A program made the position numbers and the translations under genes. Below the pieces are notes generated by a model. That model had not been told where the DNA came from and ran no database searches. It saw only the letters and a list, made by a program, of their open reading frames with translations. DNA of 64,000 nt from Sipunculus nudus (Eukaryota > Annelida > Sipuncula > Golfingiida > Sipunculidae), in contig CM049313.1 in assembly GCA_026874595.1 (NCBI GenBank), positions 18,595,508 to 18,659,507 of the forward strand, in the 5' to 3' direction. This document shows positions 1 through 11,746 of the stretch, piece after piece; position 1 is the stretch's first letter; every line of letters begins with the position of its first letter.

Positions 1-1080
1 TCACAAGTATTTTTTTTCTCTATCGTGTGTCTTTCTTGATTGAAAATGAAATATAAAGTTATTATTTACTCGAATTTTTAAGTTTTAAGGCAGATAGATT
101 TTAAATATATGACTATTTCCCAGAGTCTCAATGGACACGAACTATTTATCTCACAAACTGACGACAGCCCGTGAAAGCCAGTAAGATCCCAAGGTCTTCT
201 TGTTCTCACACGAGAACGAGCTGCAATCTTTATGAGAGTGAGTTTTCTAGGGGGTACGACCCGGTCAAGGAATAATCTGCCACATGTCAACACAAGGACT
301 GCTGTAGCCCTCCCTGTGTTCAAATATATACTTAAACCACATTTCATATCCGACCAAAGACATTGTGTATGCAGCGCAAAAGAATGACTTATCAGATATC
401 GGCGCCATATAAATATTATACATACATTCATGCATGTATAACATTTATGCATAAATGCATACAAACATATTTGCATATTAATGTATATACATGCAGATAT
501 ATTCCCGCTTGACAGGGTCCGATCCGGGACTTTGGAAAAGAGGGTGTCCAACCAAGGAGGACTCATAAAATAAAAACTAAAAAAAAGCTCCCCACGTCCA
601 GAAAATGGGGGGGGGGGGGTCCAGGCCGTAACATTTGGTCTGAAACCCTCACAAAAAAGGTTCTCGCGACAGAAAAAAAGAGGGGGGGGGGGTGGGTTCC
701 GGACTGTTCTCGGAGTGTATCTGCTTGTAATATTTCCGTGACTTACCAAACCCTGAGCCGGAACATGATCAGTTCAGTGGTGAACAGCTTGGAAAACCGC
801 TATATAAGCTCAACATGACCTTTACTTAAGGAATAAATAAAAAACCTATAAACAAGATGGTCGGGCATTTAAAGCTTTATTTTCAACTAGGGATCTGCAT
901 TTACCATATTGCATTAATCTTTAAATAAACAGGTGAACATCTGATTACGATAAGGTTTCGTAAACATTAGCGAGTAAAAGGATCGGCATTGAAAATAACC
1001 CGATTAAGTAGTATTGGCAAGCAAAAGACGTACCATAAAACATGAAGGTAAGTACATCTGTGATATTAATAGTTAACAAG
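1..1080. other. Intergenic; two long G-tracts, no gene recognised
   Basis: G runs of about 13 bases (607-619) and 11 bases (682-692) lie 60 bases apart among A-rich spacers. A 223-codon open frame on the minus strand crosses both tracts, reads them as poly-Pro and shows no domain, so I do not call it. The remainder is AT-rich with nothing recognisable. Confidence 0.6.
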
Positions 1081-1121
1081 CCATGCACACAGTAAAAACG
1101 ATCCCAAAGAGCGTCACCTTA

Positions 1122-1135
1122 GTCACCATGGTAAC
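1122..1135. promoter_or_regulatory. RFX X-box-like inverted repeat
   Basis: GTCACCATGGTAAC fits the RFX consensus GTHRCC-NN-RGYAAC at every position. A CRE-like ACGTCA and a second half-site GTTGCC follow within 20 bases, and a CACGTG palindrome follows 70 bases on. No gene is recognised nearby, so any target would lie off the left edge or be unrecognised. Confidence 0.35.
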
Positions 1136-1206
1136 CATTACGTCATGGTTGCCTGGCATGAAAACACTACAATGCGACAGTATAGCCTTCCCCTAGGAAA
1201 CAGCAT

Positions 1207-1220
1207 AGGTCACGTGACCT
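1207..1220. promoter_or_regulatory. 14-bp perfect palindrome with E-box (CLEAR-like)
   Basis: AGGTCACGTGACCT is its own reverse complement. It contains GTCACGTGAC, the site of MiT/TFE and USF factors, flanked by AGGTCA nuclear-receptor half-sites. A few 14-bp palindromes are expected by chance in 64 kb. Confidence 0.3.
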
Positions 1221-1235
1221 TCACGTAACGAGACC

Positions 1236-2021
1236 ATTATTTTGAATGAACAAGTACAAAGACGATGAACTGTGAGGGGACTGGTTTGAAGTGCATTGAT
1301 CGGGCTGTCCATCAGGAACAATCAGACCCACTTATAGCCTGCTTATACCAGCTCAACCGTAAAGGGACATTGGGTCGCCAGAATGAACCTAATTTGAGGT
1401 TTATCTAGGCTTGTGGGTTTATAAACCATGCCATCAACGAATCCACAAATTGGATATTTGTCTCTAATTATGTTTCATAGTTATTGGTCGACATTGTGTA
1501 CGTGGTATATTTAGTTACATTGGACTCTCGACGTCATGATATGAGCGTGGTTATGACTGTTTTAGCAAATTTACTTTACGAAGACATATTGATCATTCAA
1601 TTGACTGAAATTTTATCTAGAAACAAAAGGGCAAGAAATCCATTATGTTCCTAAAACAAATACGTAAATGAAATTCTGGTATTCAACTTCTAAAATAAGA
1701 ATATGTTCTTCAAAGATATTATATTTAGGACTCGCACACTGACGGATGTAGGAAGTATTCGAACTGAGGTTAATACATGACAAAATTATTTATATTTATG
1801 GGGCCACTTGATTTTCTTTTGATTCCGACAATAAGAAATGGTATAGTGTGATGATCTGAAACATTTCTAATGTAAATATTACTTTATCGTAATAGATACA
1901 TTTCCTCTACACAGACGATGCTCTTAAGTGCTCAAAATAATTTCAAATGTAGAGCCCGGAGCCGTGTCAGCCACACAATGCGTCTGGCCTGGACAAAAAG
2001 ACGGCTGACTTAAGTATATAG
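1236..2021. other. Intergenic, no gene recognised
   Basis: AT-rich sequence without a convincing open frame or repeat that I can see on either strand. Confidence 0.55.
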
Positions 2022-2365
2022 TAAGGCCAAAAAAAGTTAAAGGTATGGTTCTCAGGCACCGCCCGCATCAATTTTAAACCCCCGCATCAAAAATTTTTAT
2101 TTTGATTTTCAAAAGAAACTTTCCAATTTTGAGCTGCTGCAGCTCTGACATTTCTTTCAAGAAGATAAACCATACAATTTCTTTGGTTTTGTAGTGCATG
2201 CTTTTACTTATTTAGCAAAATAAAACTGTTATTTTCATGCTTTTCCCTTATCATTTGACATTTTTGTCGAAACATACCAAAATATTTAAAATAAAAAAAG
2301 CGCACGCCCGCATTGATTTCTGAAAAAAAGTGCATTACAACCATACCTTTTTTTATTTTGGCCTA
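2022..2365. mobile_element. MITE-like inverted-repeat element, copy 1
   Basis: The left end reads TAAGGCCAAAAAAAG, then AAAGGTATGGTTCTCAGGCA. The right end carries the reverse complement of the same words (CCATACCTTT then TTTTGGCCTA). The interior has no coding capacity. A second copy lies 185 bases to the right with the same ends, which supports a short non-autonomous DNA transposon family. Superfamily not assigned. Confidence 0.75.
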
Positions 2366-2550
2366 AGCCGAGTTTCTTGGCTGGACTCGACTTGCAAAAT
2401 GTTGGCTGGCGTGGACTGACCTGAAGGTCTGTTCATTTGATGATGTTACGAAGTACTCGTTTTATTTATTTAAACAAACTTTCTATATTACGTGTGACAT
2501 AATACATCCATTTTACATTTACTTGTTTGCGATTAAATATCGACTATAGT

Positions 2551-2862
2551 TTAGGCCAAAATAAATTAAAGGTATGGTTCTCAGGCACCGCCCGCGTCAA
2601 TTTTAACCCCCCACATCAAACATTTTTATTTTGATTTCATCATTCAAAATGGTAAAATAATACAATTTTGATACGATTTCCTTTGTTATGTAGTGCTTTT
2701 ACCTGTTTAGCAAGAAGAAACCTGTCATTTACATGCCTTTCCCTGATCATATAAAATTTACAAAAAAAATCCAAAAAATTGTCAAAAATAAAATTCCGCC
2801 CGCCCGCATTGATTTCTGAAAAAAAGTGCCTGAGAACCATACCCTTTTATTTTTTTGGCCTT
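2551..2862. mobile_element. MITE-like inverted-repeat element, copy 2
   Basis: Same family as the copy at 2022-2365, with better preserved ends: TTAGGCCAAAATAAAT with GGTATGGTTCTCAGGCAC at the left, and GTGCCTGAGAACCATACC followed by TTTTGGCCTTA at the right. The terminal inverted repeat is about 40 bp. A 66-codon open frame inside it has no meaning as a gene. Confidence 0.78.
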
Positions 2863-3479
2863 ATCCTTGTGGTTTTATGAGCCAAAACTTTCTTTCTTAT
2901 AAATAATCACACTCTTATCTTTCAGCGAAAAGATAAAACTAACTTTTATTAATCTGTATATGTTTGGGACAGTTTTAACTGTAAACGATTTATCTTTTCC
3001 TATTAATTTTTTCTCAAGCCGAAATGAGCTGTACAAATTCGTCTCTTTTCGGCTAAATGAAATATCAGGGCGCCTCCGGAAAAACTCGACTCGGTTTGAT
3101 CTTAACGCGGTTCGCGGCGCAGGGCTCCAGGTGGCAAAAATTATATCTCAATGGAGGCAGACCAGGAAGGACCGGACCATAAATATATAGCTTTTTTTTA
3201 TATATTTCATGTGCATGTTGTATTCATAAAGCAGAAGAGGAGCCCTGTATCATTTCTATTACGATGTTCATACTGTAAATATATTGCAACATGCCTGTTT
3301 CACACCACGGAGGTTACTTTTTTTTTAATTAGATAGTTACGAGTGTGTTTTGAAAACGTTATTCATTTAGTTCGCGTTCTGTCCACGAGGGGGCGGTCTT
3401 GTTGCAATGTGATTCCATCCCATAGTTGTACTTTTAAATTATGAGCATTTGCGGAGCGTTTGATTTGGTTTTGATGTTT
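2863..3479. other. Intergenic, no gene recognised
   Basis: Two short plus-strand open frames (2960-3190 and 3151-3336) overlap in different frames and resemble no known family. They are treated as chance. Confidence 0.5.
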
Positions 3480-3700
3480 TGTGAGTTTCAAAACTGGTCA
3501 GACCAGGGCTTTATTAGTGAATAAAGTGAAATCTGTCGAATAAGACCTCCCGTTGGACTGACCAAAGAGGTCTTCATGCATGGGTGGTCTTATTAGATAG
3601 GTCGGTTTTAACTTATATGATACTTTTGTTTCACTCAAGGGTGGTTTTAAGAGAAAGGGGGTCTTATCAGACAGGTGGTCTTTTAGACAGGTTTCTCTTT
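3480..3700. mobile_element. pogo/Tigger-style transposon relic
   Basis: The stretch repeats variants of GGTCTTATTAGA and GACAGGTGGTCTT in both orientations, the end pattern often seen in invertebrate pogo/Tigger non-autonomous elements (CAG...AAGACCACC). No intact pair of ends or TA duplication could be fixed. Confidence 0.35.
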
Positions 3701-5805
3701 ATATACTTTGCCAACCCTGTTATAGAAGGCAGTGGTTAAGTGTAATGTTATAGAATGAATGTAAGGTGACCAAGGCATAAGGTGTGTAGGTTTATATAGA
3801 TTCTTTTGAGTGAATACCCTGATTGTAATTTTTTTGTCTTTTGGCTGACCTTTGAGCACAAACACGGAAAACTGCAGTCACGTGATAAGATATATTAAAA
3901 GTGCCCTTGACTGTCCCTGCTTTCCACAGACCGTTTCTCCATTCCCATTTTGCATCCATTCATCAACGCCTGACCCATTAAAGCTCCTAAGCGCACCGTA
4001 CTTCAATAATGTTCAGGCAATCTCTCATCAGGCGACATCTATTTATCAAATATACACGTCTCTGCTCAGTTGGCTGGTTAGCCTGTACTTGAGACGTGAC
4101 ACAAGGCATAGGCGGGAACGCATTTTAACAGCCACCCATCCTATTGCATCAAGTCTGTAATCTCACTATTAGGCAGGGAGTGATAAATTAATATATAACA
4201 CAAAAGAATACATGTGAGCTCACAAACCATATTGTACACAATGGTAACAGGTCAACTGCTGTGTGGCAAACACGTTGGCTATCGCCCAGTATTACCCGTG
4301 TGAACACGCTTGTGTTCATGCGGTCAGAAAATTAAAAAAAAATGCAGGGGATCGATTTACCAACATGCTGAGTCAAAACGGATTTTTCTCGCAAATGTTA
4401 GGTGTTGTTAGAAAGTATACAACATCCAACAAATGGCGTAAAAAATGACGAAAATATTTGCATCCTCATACAGCTTTATAGTGAGGCTATCCATACAAGA
4501 TGAAAAGGCACGTTGAAGCTGGTCAGAGGGCCGAAATGGTTCTCAGCTGGCATGAAACACAACTCTTCATTCAATATAAATTTTTGCAGTAAAAAGGAAA
4601 CGGAACACGCTATATTCTCAGGTGTTGACGTTTGTCAGAATGTGTTTTTATTCATTTCATTGTATGGTACTATATAAATGTAAAGTTTATTTTGTCCTGT
4701 TTTCCGGTTACTCTTGTTGCTATTCCTCAGAGTGTTAAAAAATTAACATCATTAACAAATTTTAATTGCATAATGTTGGCCAATGGGGTTTATTTATGGG
4801 CAAATATTGGCCAACTTGGATTTGAATCTGAATCCACAAAAAAAAACTTTTAAACTCGACATCATAGTAAAGCTAATAAGCCAATTATTCCAAGTAATTC
4901 GGACACGAAAATCGATTGGGATGGTCGCTTTTATAATTAAAATAAGACATATAAATGAAAGATATGAAAATGATATGTACTTTTCTCGCTCAAAATGTGG
5001 CACAGATACAGCGTCATCTTGCTCAAAGAGAAAAACTAAATATAACTGACTAATGTCTCATCCTTGCGATGTATTTACAGGTATACAGTGTATGTAGACA
5101 GTGAAAAAATGCAATTAGCTTTTAGACTTTTCTCACATGATATAAACATTGTTAAACGCTGATAATAAATAACCAAACGTTTATCTTGGGAGGAAGCAAT
5201 GTGTGATGCAATAACCGTTTGATCAATGAAGTTTATGAGAAATGTTCAATACTTAATATCGTCCCATTTTTCAAATACTTTTTACTTGAGATAGGGGCAT
5301 ATATTACACGGCAGGATTTACTTATGCAACCTTTACTGTTTAGTTTGCTTTCCAGCGGAAATAAGAATTTCCTAGGGCTTTTTCTTGGAGATGTTGATAA
5401 AGAAAATTAGTGTAATTATAGTATAATAGTCGAGATCACTGTTAAAAAGTCAAGGTTTATACTCTATTCTGAGGTAGGTTTAGAACTGAACAGATCTGTT
5501 GATATAGAAGGTAAATCTCCAAATGCTGACATCAACCTGGTTTCAATGACCTATATTGATTAATATGCCCGAAATTTTAGTGTTATATTTAAAGGGGTTT
5601 TGTCATTTTAAAGGTCAAATTAGATTTTAAGCAAACATCGTAGGTCAATATGTATAACTGTTCATATCATAAGGGACCTTGCATCCGGGCACCTAAAAAT
5701 GGTCAGTATAATATATTGAATCACAATAACTTAGACTATAGAGTGATAATGAGTAATGATAGTAACCTCATGCATAGAAAAAAACACGCACACAAAGGCT
5801 TCGTT
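3701..5805. other. Intergenic, no gene recognised
   Basis: AT-rich sequence with only short chance open frames in several frames (for example 3852-4160 and 4783-5049), none with a domain, codon signature or splice context. Confidence 0.5.
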
Positions 5806-5965
5806 AAACATTCATAGACCGCATCCTTCCGCCAACACCTGGATCAATATCTAGATCCACCAAAACCCACTAACCTTGAAAATGTAATCAGTTGGTCTGT
5901 GCCCCATGGTAAACATAATTTCATTGAAATTTATGTCAGAAAAAGATACAAATAGAAACTGAGTA
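5806..5965 (+). repeat. Dispersed LINE-tail-like repeat, copy 1
   Basis: Contains the series GACCGCATCCTTCCGCCAA, GGATCA, GATCCACCAAAA and TTTCATTGAAATTTATG. The same order of words occurs at 26.97-27.42 kb and, inverted, near 60 kb. This word pattern is common in marine invertebrate RTE-like LINE 3' tails; the assignment rests on recall. Confidence 0.45.
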
Positions 5966-8900
5966 GATTTTGCAATATGTATGGCAGACCACTTGCTGAT
6001 TTCAGATTAGCTGTTTCATATCCAGTAAAGCTCCTTTACCAGGTTTCTCACTAGTGGGGAAATGTTTTGCTTATTTATACAGAAAACAGGAAAATTACCC
6101 TTTTATGCTTTAATTATTATTATGTCATATCAGTGACGTCATATCATTTTTCTATACTACTACATCACCGTGAAGACATTAGTATCTCACTAGCTGATGC
6201 TGAAGGTGTCTTTTTCTGTTTATTTTCTAAAAAGTGTATCTAAAAGTTCTTAATGAATGCTGCTGAGGTTTTGGACGTTTGAAGAAGAGCCAACAAACCA
6301 ATAATAAATTTCTGGATATATTTCTAGAAAACAAACAAACAAACCAGCAGTCAAAAGGGGCGGTTCTGGTTGGATTTAGTGCCAAATCCTCACTGAAATA
6401 TTACTGACTTATCCCAACGTTTTAACAAATGTTCCCAAGTTCATTCAAATTCTTTCAATTTTTAAAGTCAATATATGGACATATTGACAAACGACAAATT
6501 ACCTACATTAACCACATAACCTCAGCAAAACCTTTGTGCACGAAATAATGTATCATTTTTGAATATGAGCAATTACACCTTGTGTGGAACTACTCTTTCC
6601 GTCAGTTATATTAGCCTTCACTGATTATCGTTCTGATGTGGAACTACTCTTTCCGTCTGTCATTTTACTCTTCATTAATAATTTTTCGTAAGCTGTGGAC
6701 ATCATATAAGCAGATAAACATACGCACACATTTAGGGTTGGATAAGCTGAAGAAACCGTTACGAAACCTTTTTGAAATTAACCCTCTTTTAAAATCAAAT
6801 ATTTATTTTTAAACACCATACATCAGAATTTAAGGTTGTCATATTAGGTCATATCATGTTCTCCTACGAGTTCGCAATGAGGTTATGTTAGATCTTAAAG
6901 CAGAGTATTCACGTAACAAATATGTTAAATATACATAATGCACAGTATTTTTTCCTTTAAAATCATTGTATCTGCCAGTAATTTGTACTGAAACCACATG
7001 CTTACCCCTAAACCCAAATGGAAATAAAGATGCACTTGGTGCGTTCAATCGCGCAAAACATAAACATAGCGCGGACGCATACAGGCCAACTTTACAAATT
7101 ACTATATCCAAGCTTCCAATCTGCGTTTCTCTTTTGTTGCTTCATGTTTCTTTTCCTTGTCGTGGAGCTGAAGCGAATGCGCAAGATCGGACCTTTGGTG
7201 ACGCAGTCTTGTTAGAGTAAGCAGACACACGTGGACCGTGTACACTCACACACGAAATCATATCAGCATATAGAAAACAGGTGAATTGGACATAGGGAGT
7301 CTGTGTGCCGGGATAGTTTCCTGGGAAACGTACATATTCAGCCAGCTTGAACTAAAAGGCCGAGATAATACACATACTATTGCAAATGTTTATGTATTTA
7401 TAACCCACCCCAACAGGTCAATTCCTGAAGTGATTTTGCTGAATGTTCTATAATATTCCTTGGAATGCAAAAACAAGTCATTAGAGATATAGCATTACAA
7501 AAACAACCAACATCAAAAAGATGTAAATGACAAGGGGTAGGGCCCTCTAGAATGTGCAAGACAAGAAAATTGTAACGTTAAATGCTTATTATTATTTTTT
7601 CTTTAGATCTTGGCCATTTTTCATATCCTTGAATGACAAGACGATCACTGGAATACAATTTATTTATAAACAGTTATCTATAGAGTATGATTAGCAGCCA
7701 GCTTCCACTATATGTATAATGCAAGCATAACTTTAAAATTAAGATTAAAATGAAATGAAATGATTATATATTTTACGATATCTTAAGGGTAATTGGATGT
7801 CTGCCTGCTCGATGTACTTTGTCTGGTACAATACTGTAGACAAATATTTGACTTATAACCAATGGTCAATTTCCCCTACACCGTATTCCAAACAAAAGCA
7901 ATAAATAAAAAGAGCTTGTGGACTTCAAAATATGAGGATCGGTATAACGAAAGTCCTTACTACGGTTGTAGAGGGAGCACATACAAATTAAGTACTTTAA
8001 CTTTTCTGACATGGCATATTGTGATAGAAAAATAAATAATATTATTATATACATATAGCCTTGTTTTTGTTATTATCGTCCATTGAAAAATTCTACATGA
8101 CTAAGCTTAAAAGAGTCTTAATTTAGTTTGTCTGGTACCATCTTAATGCTTAGTGAACCCTCCAACATAAACTATATATATCTATCAAGTGAAACACATT
8201 TTATATAAATATTTGGATGAATAGGGAAGATATTACAGCTGTTTTATAAATGCCATCGACATCATCATCAGCATACTCTGTAATTTTGATTGTTTCATCC
8301 TTTTAATTCAATCGAATATCAAAACTCAGAACAGTCTTCTTACTGCCTACATGTATTTCCCGAAACCAAAGGTCGTAAGAAAAAAAAACTAAGCTCAGAT
8401 TTAGAAGACAGTCTATAAACCTATAAAAGGAAATACTTTAATACTTTTGGTTAAGCAATGTTCAATTTTAAAAATATACTACAGCATTTAAATGTCTTTA
8501 CTATTTCAATCGTGAGATCATTTTTATAGAAGAAAAAGCTGATATCATAAGAACCAAAAAGACATAGAACATATTATCAAAGTCAGAAAAATTTAGCTCA
8601 ACACAAGAGGGGTAAAATAGCTGAATATCTCAGAACAATAGCTGAATCAACAAAAAATGCGATTTCAGACATTCTTGAAAATGGGATCACAATTTCCTTC
8701 TGCTTAAAGGTCAGACACATCAGTCTGCTATGGTTAGAGTTTTTAGCTGACGATTTACCTCGACATCTCTTTATGGAGTCAAGGTTGACACCAATTCTAA
8801 TTACTGACTTCCAAATAGGAAAAAAACGGAAACGAAAAAACTAATGAGAAAAGAACTATTTCCGTACACTGTGAAAAAAATATGCGTAAAAATATGAGAC

Positions 8901-9080
8901 AAAGTGTATTTTACGTACAATTTACCGTATTCACAGGAATACGCGCCTTTAAGGCGTGACATAACGCGTATATGTCGAGTTATCATGGTTTAGCCCCATA
9001 GTGTATCACTTTACTCGACACTACACCAGTAATTAACTTCTTCGCGGGTATTGCTAATGACACATACAAGCCAGATGTTT
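5966..9080. other. Intergenic, no gene recognised
   Basis: AT-rich, with a full CRE at 6134-6141 and a 54-bp-spaced duplicate of TGTGGAACTACTCTTTCCGT near 6583 and 6637. The open frames at 6854-7220 overlap on both strands and show no family. Confidence 0.5.
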
Positions 9081-9084
9081 CCTT

Positions 9085-9250
9085 GCACATGAGCCCCCGC
9101 CCCGGGATACCAGCATGTCCGTGCAGCAGCGCCCGGCAGTGACCTGGTTGATATGAGAGCTGACCCAACAGAACTGGACAGGCCACTATAGATAGGTTCA
9201 AATCGCCTGCAGTTGTAAAAGAAGTATTCTTTATTACATTGACAAGGACA
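9085..9250 (+). repeat. Possible tRNA-derived SINE fragment
   Basis: A GC-rich patch with a degraded A-box-like TGGTTGATATGAGAGC near 9150 and a B-box-like GGTTCAAATCG near 9197. The spacing would suit a pol III promoter. No cloverleaf closes and no second copy was found, so this is tentative. Confidence 0.25.
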
Positions 9251-10376
9251 TTTAGACACATATATAAATATAAATATCAGTGCACCCGGCCCCGTAGTCC
9301 TATTAATCATTTCATATCTTGGTACAGAATAAGTGATTCGCATCCACTAGACATACAGTTGCTTGCTCCTTATTTATTAACATCTACATAAATATATCGC
9401 AAGCTTTCAATAATTTTATAACACAACCATTATATTTTATCATTTTCTGTTAAAGTAGGAGTTCACCAGTTTTAGCCAGAAAATAATATCTGACGTTCCT
9501 GCTCATACAAAGGAAGTGAACCTCATTTTCATTACACTCATAACATTTAAAACACACTCTTTCTTCAATACTTAATCGACGAAATCTGCTCGTTTCAATT
9601 GCCAGAGGCAATAGACCAATCTAAACAAAGCTAAAAAGGATCTTTCCTTTGAAGAAAGGTTAAAATTTATGTAGAAATCAGTACTGATCGACATTTTGTA
9701 CAGCCTATAATTCCTCAGTTTTGGTTTTGATAACAGTTTTTCTCTCCATTCAACATTCAACATGTTCTACTTGTATGTTTTGGTCATTGAACATTATGTA
9801 AGATTGTCAGACTTGTTTTACATCCATAATCTTCAAAAATTGAAGAAAAATTAATCGTCCATTGCTTCAAGGTTGCATTTTTGGAAAGATGCGTCCAAGC
9901 CCAGAATATCAGCCTACAGAATTATTATACCTTCAAACATTCCCTGTTCATGCTTAGTGGGTCAGACATTTAAATCCATCCAAAGATATGTATTACTGAA
10001 TTTATGCTATTATGTGTCATGTATGCGGAAATTTTACGCAAGACTTTTCAGTCCTTGCTAAATAAGTTATTCATTTAATGCATAATACATAATTCATTAG
10101 ATGAACAAGTGGGCATATTTTGATATACTTTGGCTATGAATCCTATAACTATTACTATTATACTATAGTTTAGTTAGCTGTTTGGGAAAGGTTATATTTT
10201 TTAATCTATAACATTGGATTTTATTACTGTTATTGTTATTATCAAAGCTTAAATGACCTATTATTAATACTCTCACCATTACCATTAAAAGCTGTAATGT
10301 TCTAATACTGTTACACTTACTGTTCCTTCATTCTTGGTTAGAAATTATTTAAAGAAAAGCTCTAGCTTATAATGCC
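9251..10376. other. Intergenic, no gene recognised
   Basis: AT-rich. Two 62-63 codon open frames (9572-9763 minus, 9873-10061 plus) have no recognisable content. Confidence 0.5.
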
Positions 10377-10725
10377 TGTATAAATATATATTTCATACAC
10401 CATGATAATCTATTTTGAATTGCATTAAGACCAGGTTCATCTTTGTATTTTCAAAATTGGCGTACTGACCTAACAAATGGCGTAATGAACATACAAATAC
10501 ACTGAAAAGTTATTTTCTATGGTACATGAAATCAAGGAAATATAAGTTATACATTTCTGTATAAATATATATTTCATTCACCATGATAATCTATTTTGAA
10601 GTCAGTTCAGCATTAAGACCAGCTTCATCTTGGTAATTTCAAAATGTGGCATAATTACCTTACAAATACCCTAAAAAGAAATTTTCTATGGTAAAGGAAT
10701 TAAAAGAAATATAAGTTCATACAAG
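10377..10725 (+). repeat. Tandem duplication, two ~180-bp units
   Basis: The block starting TGTATAAATATATATTTCAT at 10377 recurs at 10558. Both carry CCATGATAATCTATTTTGAA, ATTAAGACCAG and TTTTCTATGGTA in the same order. Small insertions separate the copies, so the duplication is not recent. Confidence 0.8.
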
Positions 10726-11508
10726 CTGTAGAAATAATTTTAAATTAATGACAATATTTTGTCTTGGCTGGTATCAACCAGATCAACGGATTAAAGGTGA
10801 AAAAGAGAGGAAACAAGAGTGACCAGCTACCAGCAGCAAGGTCTGGAAGTTTTGTGACAGTCTCTGTGACTTAGATAATAAATCGACAATTTGATGAAAA
10901 ACCAAAAGACAGGGTGTTGGTGAAGCTGGCGGGGGCTATATATATATCCATGTACATAAATGTATTAGGTACTTTCATATTATATTTATTGTAAAACGTA
11001 TTAAATGGATTGTATATGATAACTTTCAATATTAATACCTATACACATGTGGGTAAAATATTCTTATTGCGTTAGTTTAAAGTTTATTTTTTTGTGAAAC
11101 TTTCAGTTCCTTTGCAGTATCCAGATACCTTTCGCAAGCAGTTATTGAAGGCTTTCTTTGACGGTACGTATATCACAGATCACTGAATGGCCTGATTCTT
11201 TTACTTAGAACTGATTACCTTGTAATATCTGGATAAATTCTGAAATCTTGCTGTAATGTTTTCAGTGTTGTACAGGATAGGAATGTTATAAAAACTTATT
11301 TGAATTGCTGTAAAGGTTTAATAATACCGCATACATGTTTGATATATATCCTTGTCAGAGCTATCAATTGCCATTTTTATTCTATTTATTCTTTCCTGAG
11401 CCATCAATTAATGTTTGTATCGGTCTTTTTGCTTCTATCGATATATCGTGGCTCCCTGCTTGATGCAATAAACTGTTTGTATACATAAACAAGATTCAGT
11501 GTCATCTT
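10726..11508. other. Intergenic, no gene recognised
   Basis: AT-rich with a short TA tract near 10935-10948. No supported feature. Confidence 0.5.
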
Positions 11509-11746
11509 TTCCACCCAGGGTGAATGCTCTGCAAGCTTAATGAGTAGGCCATGTTCAACGGCCGTGCTTCACATGCAAACGAGTACGCCTTTCGAGGGTT
11601 CCACGGTGGTATGGCCCAATCATAGGGCCGAAATCACACCCAGGGCCCGCAGGTGCAGTAGTCACCGGGCCTGGTTAACAACAGGATATAAAATGAGAGG
11701 AAGCATGTGATACTGCCCTGTCAAGTTGTGCACTTTCCCGGAAGGA
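11509..11746 (+). mobile_element. SINE family A, headless copy
   Basis: Plus-strand copy of the SINE body seen inverted at 14.7-16.5 and 54.7-55.1 kb. It has CACCCAGGGTGA, GGCCGTGCTTCACATGCAAA, CGCCTTTCGAGGGTTCC, CCCGCAGGTGCAGTAGTCAC and CTGCCCTGTCAAG in order. The tRNA-like head is missing, consistent with 5' truncation at insertion. Confidence 0.75.

Noticed and set aside
78-749. 223-codon minus-strand open frame
   Set aside because: Crosses two G-tracts read as poly-Pro, has no domain, and composition is that of AT-rich non-coding DNA.
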